Source of the DNA: a virus
Direction: 5' to 3' (one strand)
Length of the DNA: 64,000 nt
Virus record (IMG/VR): IMGVR_UViG_3300009181_000063
Coordinates: 1 to 64,000 of that record
Shown here: positions 54,622-63,101 of the stretch, piece after piece
Numbering within the stretch: the stretch's first letter is position 1
Layout: each line of letters opens with the position of its first letter
Made by a program: the position numbers and the translations under genes
Notes under the pieces: generated by a model
Told to the model about the DNA's origin: nothing
What the model saw: only the letters and a program-made list of their open reading frames with translations
The model's database searches: none

Positions 54622-54771
54622 TTAACCCCTACGTCTGGATCGGTCAATCCAATTTTTGCGTTCTCTAAAGGACAGTGATCGGATATCCGTCAAAGTCCAT
54701 CCAGTAAAGTGCCGAGTTAGTAGTTCAAATTGGTCCAGTAAATTTACGTAGTCTTCGTCTTTATACTCGAA
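54622..54771 (-). CDS. Frameshift ORF: DUF6760-like segment without its own ATG
   Basis: The frame +1 to the hub-chaperone gene encodes FEYKDEDYVNLLDQFELLTR, then HFTGWTLTDIRSLSFRERKN and WIDRSRRRG. This resembles DUF6760 proteins of contractile systems, which follow the hub chaperone. No ATG, GTG or TTG occurs before the conserved part, and a TAG lies just upstream in this frame. It is probably made by +1 frameshifting at TTT CGA (54771 region), giving a fusion. A CTG start at 54780 is the alternative. Confidence 0.6.
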   Translation of the reverse strand, partial: FEYKDEDYVNLLDQFELLTRHFTGWTLTDIRSLSFRERKNWIDRSRRRG

Positions 54772-55558
54772 ACAATGCAGCTAAGGTCAGTGGCATAGGA
54801 ATATCCTCACCACATGCCTCGCATACCTTCTTCACCTCCCCAAGGCGTGGGCCTGGGTTACGGTCTAGAATTTGCTGTACGAGTACTTCACGATCTTTCC
54901 AACTAAGTCTTAAAACATCAGTAGCGCCAATTGAAGGACTTCCATTGATAGATGCTACGCACCCAGACAATAGAATTGTATTCAATTCTGCTGCACTTTT
55001 TTCGGAATTCTCAAGCAGTCTGCGCTGAACGCTTCCTGTAGGAAGACCAACTTTTACAATTCCCAGCTTTGATTCATAATCCCACATTCGATCTTCCATT
55101 GGATCAGTAAGTTCCTTAATTGGAATATCTTTAGTTAGATCTAAAACCAGAGCTTGCTCAGCGTCACAGGTAGGACATGCCCCGTTGAATTCAATTTCAT
55201 TTCCAAATGTTGCTATGCGCACTCCAATTAGGATTGCATCACGGTCTCCAGATAGAAGGGTGTCTAAATCTTCTTTAGACGCTGAATCCATACCTAGGCT
55301 TACCAAACCACGCTGAAGCATGGTGTTCAACGCACGACCCGTATTACCAGATCGAGCAATTGCTTCTTCATCTGCGCCGTTAAGTTCACGGACTTCCGCG
55401 TACTTAACTAAGGCACCCTCCCGGTTCATAAATCCTCCGGGAAGGGCGACCTCAGTGTCAGAAGGCGCCTTAGTAACAACTGCTACTTTAGGCGTTTCTT
55501 CAAATTGAGCTGCGGCTTTTGCTAGAAGTTGTGGATCTGAGCTTATTGACTCGTTCAC
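54761..55558 (-). CDS. T4-type baseplate hub assembly chaperone
   Basis: The 265-residue product has VALPGGFMNREGALVKYAEV, RELNGADEEAIARSG, LDTLLSGDRDAILIGVRIAT and ACPTCDAEQALVLDL, the T4 gp26/gp51-like (PF12322) hub assembly chaperone pattern. CEACGEDIPMPL ends the gene. It comes just before the tape measure with the DUF6760-like ORF overlapping in another frame, the usual gene order. Confidence 0.75.
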   Translation of the reverse strand: MNESISSDPQLLAKAAAQFEETPKVAVVTKAPSDTEVALPGGFMNREGALVKYAEVRELNGADEEAIARSGNTGRALNTMLQRGLVSLGMDSASKEDLDTLLSGDRDAILIGVRIATFGNEIEFNGACPTCDAEQALVLDLTKDIPIKELTDPMEDRMWDYESKLGIVKVGLPTGSVQRRLLENSEKSAAELNTILLSGCVASINGSPSIGATDVLRLSWKDREVLVQQILDRNPGPRLGEVKKVCEACGEDIPMPLTLAALFRV

Positions 55559-55583
55559 GATTTGTTCTCCTTATTAGTTTAGA

Positions 55584-56186
55584 TTAAGCGGTGCGAGTGT
55601 AATCAGTACCGGTAAAGAATACTGAAAGTCCTTCATGTACAAGACCAATGGTCTCTACCATGAGGTTATTTCCGCCTGCATCTAGGTCAGAATAGTTCAA
55701 AGTTGAAATCCATGCGTTGTGCACGTGGAATCCCATCTTTGGAACATTTGCCCCACCTTCACCAGTAGTTGTAGCAGTTGCGTTGCTTGCTGCTGGGTGA
55801 TCCATGACGTAGATTTTAAGGTCGCAACGGAAATCATTATCGCCTAAGGCAATACCATCTCCTGCTGCTGCTGCGAATAGGTGTCGCATCCATTTCATAC
55901 CCTGATCGTTTCCAACGATAACTCCACGGTTAAGTGTTATTGGGTTAAATGTTGTCATGCCAGGTACTTGGTGAATTGTGGTGTTGTAACCACCTTCACG
56001 GTACGCGATTGACTGTGTGTTGATTCCAAGACCAGAGACTTGTGTAAACCCGCCCTTAAAACCAGTGATTGTGCTGCTCACCTTGCTTCCTTGCTGAGGC
56101 GCAAGGAATTCAACTGTGTATCGAAACGAACGAAGTGGGTCGGTCGCTACGCTAGAAAAGCGATTGATTACGCTATCGGTTGCCAT
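55584..56186 (-). CDS. Tail tube protein (gp19 type)
   Basis: The 200-residue product has DPLRSFRYTVEF, GGFTQVSGLGINTQSIAYRE, GGYNTTIHQVPGMTTFNPIT and LNRGVI, the gp19-like tube family. It forms the inner tube beneath the sheath. Confidence 0.9.
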   Translation of the reverse strand: MATDSVINRFSSVATDPLRSFRYTVEFLAPQQGSKVSSTITGFKGGFTQVSGLGINTQSIAYREGGYNTTIHQVPGMTTFNPITLNRGVIVGNDQGMKWMRHLFAAAAGDGIALGDNDFRCDLKIYVMDHPAASNATATTTGEGGANVPKMGFHVHNAWISTLNYSDLDAGGNNLMVETIGLVHEGLSVFFTGTDYTRTA

Positions 56187-56201
56187 TTTTATATGTCTCC
56201 T

Positions 56202-57692
56202 TTACGCCACAGTAACGGTGGTGCCACCGTCAAACTGTCCGATTTTGATGATTACGAACTCGGCTGGGCGCTGTAAAGCAACACCAACTTCGATGTTTAC
56301 TTGACCACCGTCAATTGCAGACTGTGGATTAGTTTCAGCGTCGCACTTTACATAGAAAGCTTGACTTGGAACAGCTCCGCGAAGACCGCCTTGACGCCAG
56401 AAGTTATTTAAGAACCCTTCAAGGGATGCAGTGATTGAGCGCCACAATTTTTCGTCGTTTGGCTCAAAGATTGCAAACTGACTTAGGTCTGACATTGATT
56501 TACGTAAGTAAATAAGTGTACGACGTACAGGTACATAACGATCTACGTATGTTCCCTGAAGTGTGCGTGAACCCATAACTACAATTCCAGAACCTGGAAC
56601 AAACTTAATAGCGTTTACTGCAGCAGTGTTGCTGTTTAGCGAATCAAGTTCAGAGTTAGTTAAAGTTGCAACAGAAATAGCGCCTCCGACACGAGTCTGA
56701 AGACCCGCTGGAGCCTTAAACACACCGCGTGATGCGTCTGTGCTTAGGTAAAGACCAACGACCGCTCCACCGGGGCTAACAGATACTGTTACTCCTTGTG
56801 TGTTAGTTGTTGGGTCTTTAATTACGATTTCTGGGAAGTATACAGCGCCGTATGAAGTTGCTGTATAAGAATTAGCACGAGTAATTTGATTTGCCGCAGT
56901 TCCAGCTATTGGATCAATAACAACAAATACGTCGCCACGAGCTGCCGCATAAGCTGTAAGAAGGTTTACAGAAGTTGCGTCATTAATTCCTGGTGCATTT
57001 AGAACTAGTGAATTAATTACAGTATCAAAAGATGATACGGCTCCAGCAACAGCTGAATCTGCTGGAAGAGTTCCATCTGTACCGCTGATTAGATAAGCAT
57101 TTGTAGTTATTACTGGAATACGAAGAGCTCCTGTTGTTGCAGAATTCTCATCAATTAGTTTAATATACTTAGACTGTGAGTTAACTAAAGTTACAGCGTA
57201 ACGATCGTCTACCGCAGTCATTGTAAGGTCGGTGTAACGCTCAACAATATTAGTTGAAGCAACACCGTTGTAAAAAACTGTAAGATCAAATGCACCAGCA
57301 GTTGTAGCTGCTGAAACACTAACGTTTACAAGACTGCCCCAAGAACCTACGTTTGCTGAATTAATTGTAAGCGTGTTTAAAGGTGTTCCCGCTCGATCTT
57401 TAAGTGTACGAGTAGAGATGTCAGATCCACTACCGGGTACACGTTTAATATAAGCTTGGCTTCCGCCATTTGAAAAAAACAACAAAAGCGCTGTGTGCAT
57501 TTTTGTGTTTGTTGTCCACCCACCGTAAAGGCTGACATATTGGCTCCAGGATGTGACCAGAGTTGGAGTGATAGGACCACGATCCGTATAGCCAATAAAG
57601 GCAGCAATTGACTGCGATGTGGTGCTTTGTACTGGTGCGGATAAGTTGAGGGATTCCTCAACAAACACACCGGGACGAAGGTATGCAGGCAT
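56202..57692 (-). CDS. Tail sheath protein
   Basis: The 496-residue product begins MPAYLRPGVFVEE and has AAFIGYTDRGP, LFFSNGGSQAYIKRV and, near the C-terminus, YVPVRRTLIYLRKSMSDLSQ and RQGGLRGAVPSQAFYVKCDA. These are the contractile sheath signatures. It is the defining evidence for a contractile tail. Confidence 0.95.
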   Translation of the reverse strand: MPAYLRPGVFVEESLNLSAPVQSTTSQSIAAFIGYTDRGPITPTLVTSWSQYVSLYGGWTTNTKMHTALLLFFSNGGSQAYIKRVPGSGSDISTRTLKDRAGTPLNTLTINSANVGSWGSLVNVSVSAATTAGAFDLTVFYNGVASTNIVERYTDLTMTAVDDRYAVTLVNSQSKYIKLIDENSATTGALRIPVITTNAYLISGTDGTLPADSAVAGAVSSFDTVINSLVLNAPGINDATSVNLLTAYAAARGDVFVVIDPIAGTAANQITRANSYTATSYGAVYFPEIVIKDPTTNTQGVTVSVSPGGAVVGLYLSTDASRGVFKAPAGLQTRVGGAISVATLTNSELDSLNSNTAAVNAIKFVPGSGIVVMGSRTLQGTYVDRYVPVRRTLIYLRKSMSDLSQFAIFEPNDEKLWRSITASLEGFLNNFWRQGGLRGAVPSQAFYVKCDAETNPQSAIDGGQVNIEVGVALQRPAEFVIIKIGQFDGGTTVTVA

Positions 57693-57730
57693 TATTTATC
57701 TCCTTTGAGAGTTTCTAGTTTGACCATGTG

Positions 57731-58357
57731 TTAGACCGATCTTAAGCCCGAAGGGATGTTCGTTGGTTCTGTTTCGAGATTTACTATTTCAACTTGTGGA
57801 GTTGCTACATCTGGCACCAACGGTGTCATTTCACTAACCACTCTGATACTAAAGACGTTTCTAAAGAGACGTCTTCCATCCTCGATGGAGTCGCGTTTTA
57901 CGAACCCCTCAAGAAACATATGTCTTGCTACCGTACCTACCCCGTTACCCTGTGGCACCATTAAGTGCCCGTACTTACCGGGTATCTTTTCATTTAACAT
58001 TGAAAGCATAATTCCACGATCATGTCGTGGGTGTCGTGAGTATGAGCTCACTTGGTAGTACAAATCGTACACAACTGGGGCATAGTATGAATAAGTGCTT
58101 TCAGCAGCAACTGGTTGCGTTCCTCTGTTGGTATTGTCCATCCAAATTCCGCTGCTTTGGCGATCGCTAGCAGGTTGAATATCGTACAAATCAATAACTA
58201 GGTATGGGTACTCTTGTGCTCGAAGTTCTACGTCTGGATAGCCAAACCACACTTTAACTTGTCGGGTGCTTTGTTTTAAATCCGAAACAGTGATGCCTTG
58301 AAGGTGTTCTTTTAAGGCTTTATCTTCAGCAAATAAGAATGCGTCATCTAGGCTCAT
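57731..58357 (-). CDS. Tail completion/terminator-like protein
   Basis: The 208-residue product (MSLDDAFLFAEDKALKEHLQ...) has VKVWFGYPDVELRAQEYPYL and VVYDLYYQVSSYSRHPRHDR. Its place between the sheath and the head-connector-like genes suggests a tail terminator/neck protein. No diagnostic motif. Confidence 0.55.
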   Translation of the reverse strand: MSLDDAFLFAEDKALKEHLQGITVSDLKQSTRQVKVWFGYPDVELRAQEYPYLVIDLYDIQPASDRQSSGIWMDNTNRGTQPVAAESTYSYYAPVVYDLYYQVSSYSRHPRHDRGIMLSMLNEKIPGKYGHLMVPQGNGVGTVARHMFLEGFVKRDSIEDGRRLFRNVFSIRVVSEMTPLVPDVATPQVEIVNLETEPTNIPSGLRSV

Positions 58358-58668
58358 GGGAGTATTCCTTGTGAGAAAAGATAATCAAGCGCTTCTGCGC
58401 CTATAGCGTTTTTAATGGCTGGCTCAGCCTTGACCATAAAAGGGCGAATTACAGAGTTAGGGCTTACACTTTCATGCCCATACTCTGAGTTAAAAATATT
58501 TGTTTCATCAGCTTCAAGGTAGGAAAGCGTTATTGTTCCACGCTTAGCGTCTACAGATACTGTTGCATCCCAACTAGCATTTTTAGCAGCCTGTTGAAGT
58601 TCATCATCAAGATCTCTGGCTATATGGCCAGCAACAATAGGAGCGCGGTCTTGGAAATTACCGGTCAC
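58354..58668 (-). CDS. Small structural (neck) protein candidate
   Basis: The 104-residue product (MTGNFQDRAPIVAGHIARDL...) begins with GTG overlapping the previous TGA. It has TISLSYLEADETNIFNSEYG-like strands and a helical end. The position fits a head-tail joining protein. Confidence 0.5.
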   Translation of the reverse strand: MTGNFQDRAPIVAGHIARDLDDELQQAAKNASWDATVSVDAKRGTITLSYLEADETNIFNSEYGHESVSPNSVIRPFMVKAEPAIKNAIGAEALDYLFSQGILP

Positions 58669-58832
58669 TTCTTCTTCTTCTTTTTCTTTGCCTTTTTAAG
58701 ACCGTACATATACCCAAGTCCTACAGCCGCTAAAGATATTGCTGATTCTTTTGCGCCAGGAGCATTGCCTGTTATGCCACGATAGAAGTCGACCTCAGTA
58801 GGGCCGTCTAACCATGAAGGTTTATCTGACAT
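58665..58832 (-). CDS. Small protein with hydrophobic segment and poly-Lys tail
   Basis: The 55-residue product (MSDKPSWLDGPTEVDFYRGI...) has a short hydrophobic stretch (AISLAAVGLGYMYGL) and ends in KKAKKKKKKK. Interaction with membrane or DNA is possible. Its stop overlaps the next GTG. Confidence 0.55.
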   Translation of the reverse strand: MSDKPSWLDGPTEVDFYRGITGNAPGAKESAISLAAVGLGYMYGLKKAKKKKKKK

Positions 58833-58915
58833 GTCAGTCTCCAATCGGAGTCGCAGGTATACGTACGCAAAAGGTAAAGAAACCCCCGCATGGGAGTTAA
58901 AACCAATGGTAAATG

Positions 58916-58937
58916 AAAAAGCCCCCTTGCGGGGGCT
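58916..58937 (-). terminator. Minus-strand terminator
   Basis: AGCCCCC and GGGGGCT flank the loop GCAA on the minus strand, with TTTTTC directly after it. It ends the unit formed by the genes at 58944-60990. Confidence 0.85.
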
Positions 58938-58943
58938 AAGTCA

Positions 58944-59162
58944 TCAGTCCTTATCGGACTTCTTAATTTTCTTTATAATCTTGGAATCAATCTTCTTATC
59001 TTCCGCCATGGTCTTAGGCTTTTTCTTGGCTCCGTGGGCTTTGTCGGCTTTCTCAAACTTAGCCTTTTCGTCCTTGTCAAAACCAGCTTTCTTAAGCATC
59101 TTAGAGTCCTTCTTCTTGTCTTTAGACTCTGTGTACTTGCCTTTCTCAAACGCCTTAGCCAT
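58944..59162 (-). CDS. Highly charged Lys/Asp-rich protein
   Basis: The 72-residue product is about two thirds charged (GKYTESKDKKKDSKMLKKAG, AEDKKIDSKIIKKIKKSDKD). Two imperfect repeats of DSK-I/M-LKK are visible. It could be a DNA-binding or scaffold-like protein; unknown. Confidence 0.5.
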   Translation of the reverse strand: MAKAFEKGKYTESKDKKKDSKMLKKAGFDKDEKAKFEKADKAHGAKKKPKTMAEDKKIDSKIIKKIKKSDKD

Positions 59163-59251
59163 TATTCGTCCCTTTTTCCGCAGTTACAGTTGCCGCATTT
59201 GCAGCCTTCTTCTTGTTTCTCTGAACTAATCTTTACTTCTTGAATTGTCAT
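59162..59251 (-). CDS. 29-residue Cys-rich metal-binding microprotein
   Basis: MTIQEVKISSEKQEEG is followed by CKCGNCNCGKRDE: four cysteines in CxCxxCxC, a metallothionein-like cluster. Start and stop overlap the neighbours (TAATG). Confidence 0.5.
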   Translation of the reverse strand: MTIQEVKISSEKQEEGCKCGNCNCGKRDE

Positions 59252-59793
59252 TAGATAGTTCCATTCGCGTATTGTTGGAATTGTGCGTCGTTTATAAGTT
59301 CGTCGTGCATGACTTGAATCATTCGAATTGTAACCAGAGTACCACGGTCGTCCAAGTAGCCATCTGGCTGTACGTGGTACGGGCGGTAAACCTGCTCTTT
59401 CCAGACAGCTCGGTATCGGTTTGCTTCTGAAATTTTTGCTTTATACGCTCCGCGAGACTCAAATAGTTCTGGGCTAACTTCGATTAAATCATCAATATTG
59501 ACAGTGAAGGTAAGCATGTCGGCATTGTAAAAGCCTCGCTCGCTAGATTGAACGTTTCCTTGCAACCAGTTAGCGCTAAGTACGTGAATTTCCTTAGGTC
59601 CAATCCAAACACGACCGCCAACTGTAGAGTCCACGTCGTATACGGGATCCATGGTTGAAGCAGCTTTATTAAAAGACCACCACTCGGCAAAAGTTCCTAC
59701 TGGGTTTGTAAGATCCGAGGTGATTCCATCGCCAATAGCGTTAAGCTCAAATTCAGTGGTAAAACGACCACCAGGTGTATAGGCTCTCATCAT
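59251..59793 (-). CDS. Head-tail joining/structural protein candidate
   Basis: The 180-residue product (MMRAYTPGGRFTTEFELNAI...) is beta-rich (GGRVWIGPKEIHVLSANWLQ, LVTIRMIQVMHDELI). It lies among neck genes. Structural role inferred from position and composition. Confidence 0.55.
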   Translation of the reverse strand: MMRAYTPGGRFTTEFELNAIGDGITSDLTNPVGTFAEWWSFNKAASTMDPVYDVDSTVGGRVWIGPKEIHVLSANWLQGNVQSSERGFYNADMLTFTVNIDDLIEVSPELFESRGAYKAKISEANRYRAVWKEQVYRPYHVQPDGYLDDRGTLVTIRMIQVMHDELINDAQFQQYANGTI

Positions 59794-59798
59794 TCCCC

Positions 59799-60848
59799 TT
59801 AAGCTTTATAGAACATAAGGTTACGCTGCAATCGTTCATCTGTCGGGTTTAGTTCAACGGCTTTCATACCGTATTCCAACGCCTCAGGGGTTTTTCCTAA
59901 GTTATACGCAGCAATAGCCGCGTAGTCGTATGGAGCATAACTCCAAGCATATTCCTCACAGAGATACTCTAAAGGTTTTTCAACTATATCTAAAGCCTTT
60001 TCAGCAGAGTCTAAGCACGCAAGCCAAGATTGAGTCGAGTAGTAAAGGGCGGCAAGGTCTACATAAGCCTCGCGGCGGTCGGGAGATTCATTAACAGCTT
60101 TTCTAAGCCATTCTTCCCGCACCTGTAGGTCATCATCCATCTTAGATATAAATCGCATAGATGCTGCTCTTTCAGGTCTCCACGTAGCCCTAGGAAGACT
60201 TAAATGCCTTTTAAACTCTTCCGTAGACTTTTGGTACTCACCGTAGAAATACAATTCTCTAGCGTAGTAAAAGGCGTTACGGTCATCGTATGGATCTTCT
60301 TCTACTGACTGAGCTAATAAAGGCATGTATTGAGACCTAGGTTTTGAGTTGTCTGGGTGATGGTGGATTTCAAGTTCAGTCCAGTTTTCTATTTGAGTAA
60401 TGCGATCCGTAATCATTACTTCGTGCACTGGGTGCTTCCAACGGTATCCGTGACGAGAGTGAATCTTGTCCCCACTATATTGAAGCCCAGGTTTTCCATC
60501 ATCAGTCCAGTTCCACGTGTACTTGTACCGCGGTCTAGTTGTTTGTGTTGGTACAGCCTCTAGCCGTTCACGCCAGCCAGTTATTAAAACTTCGTCAAGA
60601 TCTAGAGCAATGCAGTAATCAACATCGTTAGGAACAACAGCGAGACTAGCATTACGAGCATCATCAAACCTCCACGGTTTGATTGAAATTTCAACTACAT
60701 TTATCCCAAGACTTTTAGCAAGGGCAACAGTCCCATCAGTAGAACCAGTGTCAGCAATAAGTAAGTAGTCAGCTTCTTTAGCCGACTCGTACCAGCGCTC
60801 AACAAACTGTTCTTCATTTAAAGCAATCGTGTATACGGCTATTTTCAT
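59799..60848 (-). CDS. Family 2 glycosyltransferase with TPR-like C-terminus
   Basis: The 349-residue product has a GT-A start (IALNEEQFVERWYESA), DTGSTDGT (33-40) and metal-binding DLDE (83-86). Helical repeats follow from about residue 200 (LYYSTQSWLACLDSAEKALD and AAYNLGKTPEALEYGMKAVE). It could glycosylate virion proteins or DNA. It is surrounded by structural genes, which favours virion proteins or fibres as targets. Confidence 0.85.
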   Translation of the reverse strand: MKIAVYTIALNEEQFVERWYESAKEADYLLIADTGSTDGTVALAKSLGINVVEISIKPWRFDDARNASLAVVPNDVDYCIALDLDEVLITGWRERLEAVPTQTTRPRYKYTWNWTDDGKPGLQYSGDKIHSRHGYRWKHPVHEVMITDRITQIENWTELEIHHHPDNSKPRSQYMPLLAQSVEEDPYDDRNAFYYARELYFYGEYQKSTEEFKRHLSLPRATWRPERAASMRFISKMDDDLQVREEWLRKAVNESPDRREAYVDLAALYYSTQSWLACLDSAEKALDIVEKPLEYLCEEYAWSYAPYDYAAIAAYNLGKTPEALEYGMKAVELNPTDERLQRNLMFYKA

Positions 60849-60858
60849 AGCGCATAGT

Positions 60859-60990
60859 CTACTCAGTTTCTGCGGGAGCGACTAAGTCGTACCCGATTAC
60901 TTCTCCAGTATCTGCGTTCTTTACCTCAAACTTTTCAAAACCAGAGGCTTCTACCCCAAGGCTTGTTTTAGTTACGTTAATAGCTGTCAT
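60859..60990 (-). CDS. Small beta-rich hypothetical protein
   Basis: The 43-residue product ([20 protein letters not shown]...) has [19 protein letters not shown]. Its start overlaps the fibre gene by ATGA. Possibly a fibre accessory protein. Confidence 0.55.
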   Translation of the reverse strand: MTAINVTKTSLGVEASGFEKFEVKNADTGEVIGYDLVAPAETE

Positions 60991-62507
60991 GCTAGGCGAC
61001 CCCAGTATCCGTTAGATGTGTTAGTTAGAGGAGTGGCTGTAGCCAGAAGATCTGATTGACCGTCTAGGTAACCACGCATAATTGGGCTAAGTACGTTGAG
61101 GGGTGTGGCTGGGTAACCAAACGCTAGGAAACCAGTTCCCGGAGTAGTAGCCACTACCAGTACCGCAAAACCATAACGAGTACCAGCCGTTAAGGTAACT
61201 GAATTTCCCAGACTTCGGGTGTAAACAGTGTTACGAGTTGAGAATATCGTAGAGTCATTAGCGGTGTTAGCAAGTCTAGTTGCTGTTGTTTCGTTAAATG
61301 AGTAGATACCCATCTTTACAAGAGTTGCTCCAGTAGTTGCTGTACCAGCAGATGCCACCGTTACGTTGGTTACTGTTGTTGTAAACATAGGCGTAAAGAA
61401 TGTCCAGTAGATAGTTCCACTTTCAAATGTTGCCGAACGGTTATCCCAGCGAGGGGATACGTCAACGTAAGTTGACTGTAAGTCAAAACGAGCAAGAACT
61501 TGTTCTGCAAGAGCCACAGTACCGTTAGCATTTGGAAGCGTAATTGTTCTGTCAGCAGTTGGGTCCGTTACCTGAAGAGTAGTTTCAAACGCGTCAGCGG
61601 TAGTTCCTTCAAAAACAATGTTTGATCCCACCATTGGATCTGTAAGAGTAAGACCAGCAATAGTTGATGCGGTTCCACCAAGTGAAACTGAAGTGCTACC
61701 AATGGTTACAGAGGAGTTTGCTAACTTAACGTTAGTTACATTAGCGTCTACAATCTTGGCTGTTGTAACAGATAAGTCTGCAGGGGTTCTAACGTTAGTA
61801 AGGCGGGTATCAGTTCCATAAACTACCTGTGAGGTAGACGCATCTCCAGTTGCTGGCACGTCTTTTACAGAGGATGTGCCAAGACCAGTTACCTGGGTGT
61901 TTGCAATTGAAATAAGAGTTTGGTTGATACCAATATTTGCAGCAGTTGAGGTGCCGCTATTTGTAATTGGTCCAGTTACTGAGATGACTCCAGAAGGGCC
62001 TGTAACGGTGCTGTTAGCACCAGTTGCACCAGTTGCACCAGTTGGCCCTGTAGCGCCAGTTGGGCCTGTAACGGTGCTGTTAGCACCAGTTGCACCAGTT
62101 GCACCAGTCGGACCAGTTGGACCTGTAGGTCCTGTCGGTCCAGTTACCGTGCTTGCTGCACCTGTTGATCCTGTCGGACCAGTAGGACCTGTTGGACCTG
62201 TAGGTCCTGTCGGTCCAGTAGCACCAATAGGTAAAACTAAATTTAATGTTTGTGTTGGTGCTGTTCCAGAAACAGAAGCACCTGCGCTTGCACCACTTGA
62301 TACAGAACCAATGCTTAATGAGTTAGGTGCACCCGTTGGACCTGTTGGGCCAGAAGAATAAGGAAGAGAGTTCCAGACTGTAGCGCCAGTACCTACTTTA
62401 AACTTTCCAGTGTCGTACTCGTAACCTACTTCACCTTGTGAAAGGGTAGGGTTGGTGCTCGTCCATGTAGCAGCAGAGTCACGTCTAAATTGAACACGAA
62501 CAGCCAT
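60987..62507 (-). CDS. Collagen-like tail fibre protein
   Basis: The 506-residue product begins with a phage fibre-type [20 protein letters not shown] / [20 protein letters not shown] segment. Collagen-like Gly-Pro-Thr / Gly-Ala-Thr triplets follow (about 54-175), with a 22-residue unit duplicated. A long beta-rich C-terminal part ends in a Gly/Thr-rich receptor-facing region. It is the probable receptor-binding fibre. Confidence 0.85.
   Translation of the reverse strand: MAVRVQFRRDSAATWTSTNPTLSQGEVGYEYDTGKFKVGTGATVWNSLPYSSGPTGPTGAPNSLSIGSVSSGASAGASVSGTAPTQTLNLVLPIGATGPTGPTGPTGPTGPTGSTGAASTVTGPTGPTGPTGPTGATGATGANSTVTGPTGATGPTGATGATGANSTVTGPSGVISVTGPITNSGTSTAANIGINQTLISIANTQVTGLGTSSVKDVPATGDASTSQVVYGTDTRLTNVRTPADLSVTTAKIVDANVTNVKLANSSVTIGSTSVSLGGTASTIAGLTLTDPMVGSNIVFEGTTADAFETTLQVTDPTADRTITLPNANGTVALAEQVLARFDLQSTYVDVSPRWDNRSATFESGTIYWTFFTPMFTTTVTNVTVASAGTATTGATLVKMGIYSFNETTATRLANTANDSTIFSTRNTVYTRSLGNSVTLTAGTRYGFAVLVVATTPGTGFLAFGYPATPLNVLSPIMRGYLDGQSDLLATATPLTNTSNGYWGRLA
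61996..62107 (-). repeat. 66-base tandem duplication inside the collagen-like region
   Basis: The segment beginning at 61996 recurs 66 bases on at 62062 and matches for about 46 bases. It encodes a duplicated 22-residue unit ending [13 protein letters not shown]. Such repeats change length by slipped pairing or recombination. Confidence 0.6.
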
Positions 62508-62516
62508 TAGATCTCC

Positions 62517-62879
62517 TTAAGCTCCGGCAGCAAATCCACAGTCAATGATAGATGAACCACCATAGATTGTTGTAGCTGTACCGCCATCTACATTTTGAAA
62601 CACAGGTCCTGTTGGTCCGGTTTCTCCGATTAATCCTGTTGGACCAGTAACTCCTTGTGCACCAGTTGGGCCCGTAGGTCCAGTAGGTCCAGTTGGACCA
62701 GTGGGTCCTGTTACTGAAGGACCAGTTGGGCCCGTAACTCCGGGACCAGTTGGACCAGTAGGACCGACAGGTCCTTGGGCAACACTAATTCTCCATACTG
62801 CGCCATCCCAATACCACAGCTGATCTCCAGCCGAAAACAGCTGGTTTACGGCAGGGGAGTTGGGAAAGTCGATTGGCAT
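62517..62879 (-). CDS. Short collagen-like protein
   Basis: The 120-residue product has a head ([20 protein letters not shown]) and GPTGPTGP-type triplets for about 60 residues. A short end ([20 protein letters not shown]) resembles bacterial collagen-like or fibre tips. It is next to the long collagen-like fibre and may form a mixed trimer. Confidence 0.75.
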   Translation of the reverse strand: MPIDFPNSPAVNQLFSAGDQLWYWDGAVWRISVAQGPVGPTGPTGPGVTGPTGPSVTGPTGPTGPTGPTGPTGAQGVTGPTGLIGETGPTGPVFQNVDGGTATTIYGGSSIIDCGFAAGA

Positions 62880-62887
62880 ACTAGATA

Positions 62888-62915
62888 TTGTAATGCCTTA
62901 CTCTTAAAATATACT
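62888..62915 (+). promoter_or_regulatory. Predicted plus-strand promoter
   Basis: TTGTAA (62888-62893) and TATACT (62910-62915) are 16 bases apart. A start near 62922 would leave only about nine bases before the GTG at 62931, nearly leaderless, as is common in actinobacteria. Confidence 0.55.
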
Positions 62916-62930
62916 GCTAAGATAAGACTT

Positions 62931-63101
62931 GTGAGACAGGGACGGGATATACCTACAACAGAACATCCCACATCCTTGACCATATATACGAGATGCCCAG
63001 AGAAATGGGTATTGGTAGACACCGAAACGGGTCAAGTTTACAAAGGTAACCAAGGTGGTTATTGGGATAGGCTAGATCTAATTACTAAGGGGGAACATTA
63101 A
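62931..63101 (+). CDS. Small conserved phage protein
   Basis: The 56-residue product starts with GTG (VRQGRDIPTTEHPTSLTIYT) and has EKWVLVDTETGQVYKGNQGG and YWDRLD. This is a short motif family I recognise from phages with unknown function. A longer upstream reading would run through the predicted promoter. Confidence 0.65.
   Translation: MRQGRDIPTTEHPTSLTIYTRCPEKWVLVDTETGQVYKGNQGGYWDRLDLITKGEH

Noticed and set aside
60541-60550. GTTTGTGTTG in the glycosyltransferase gene
   Set aside because: Lacks the following hairpin and operator; with the copy at 62248-62257 in the fibre gene it looks like codon-driven chance.
61876-62361. Open plus-strand frame of [11 protein letters not shown] repeats
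   Set aside because: Antisense image of the collagen-like triplets; the minus-strand fibre gene is the real one.
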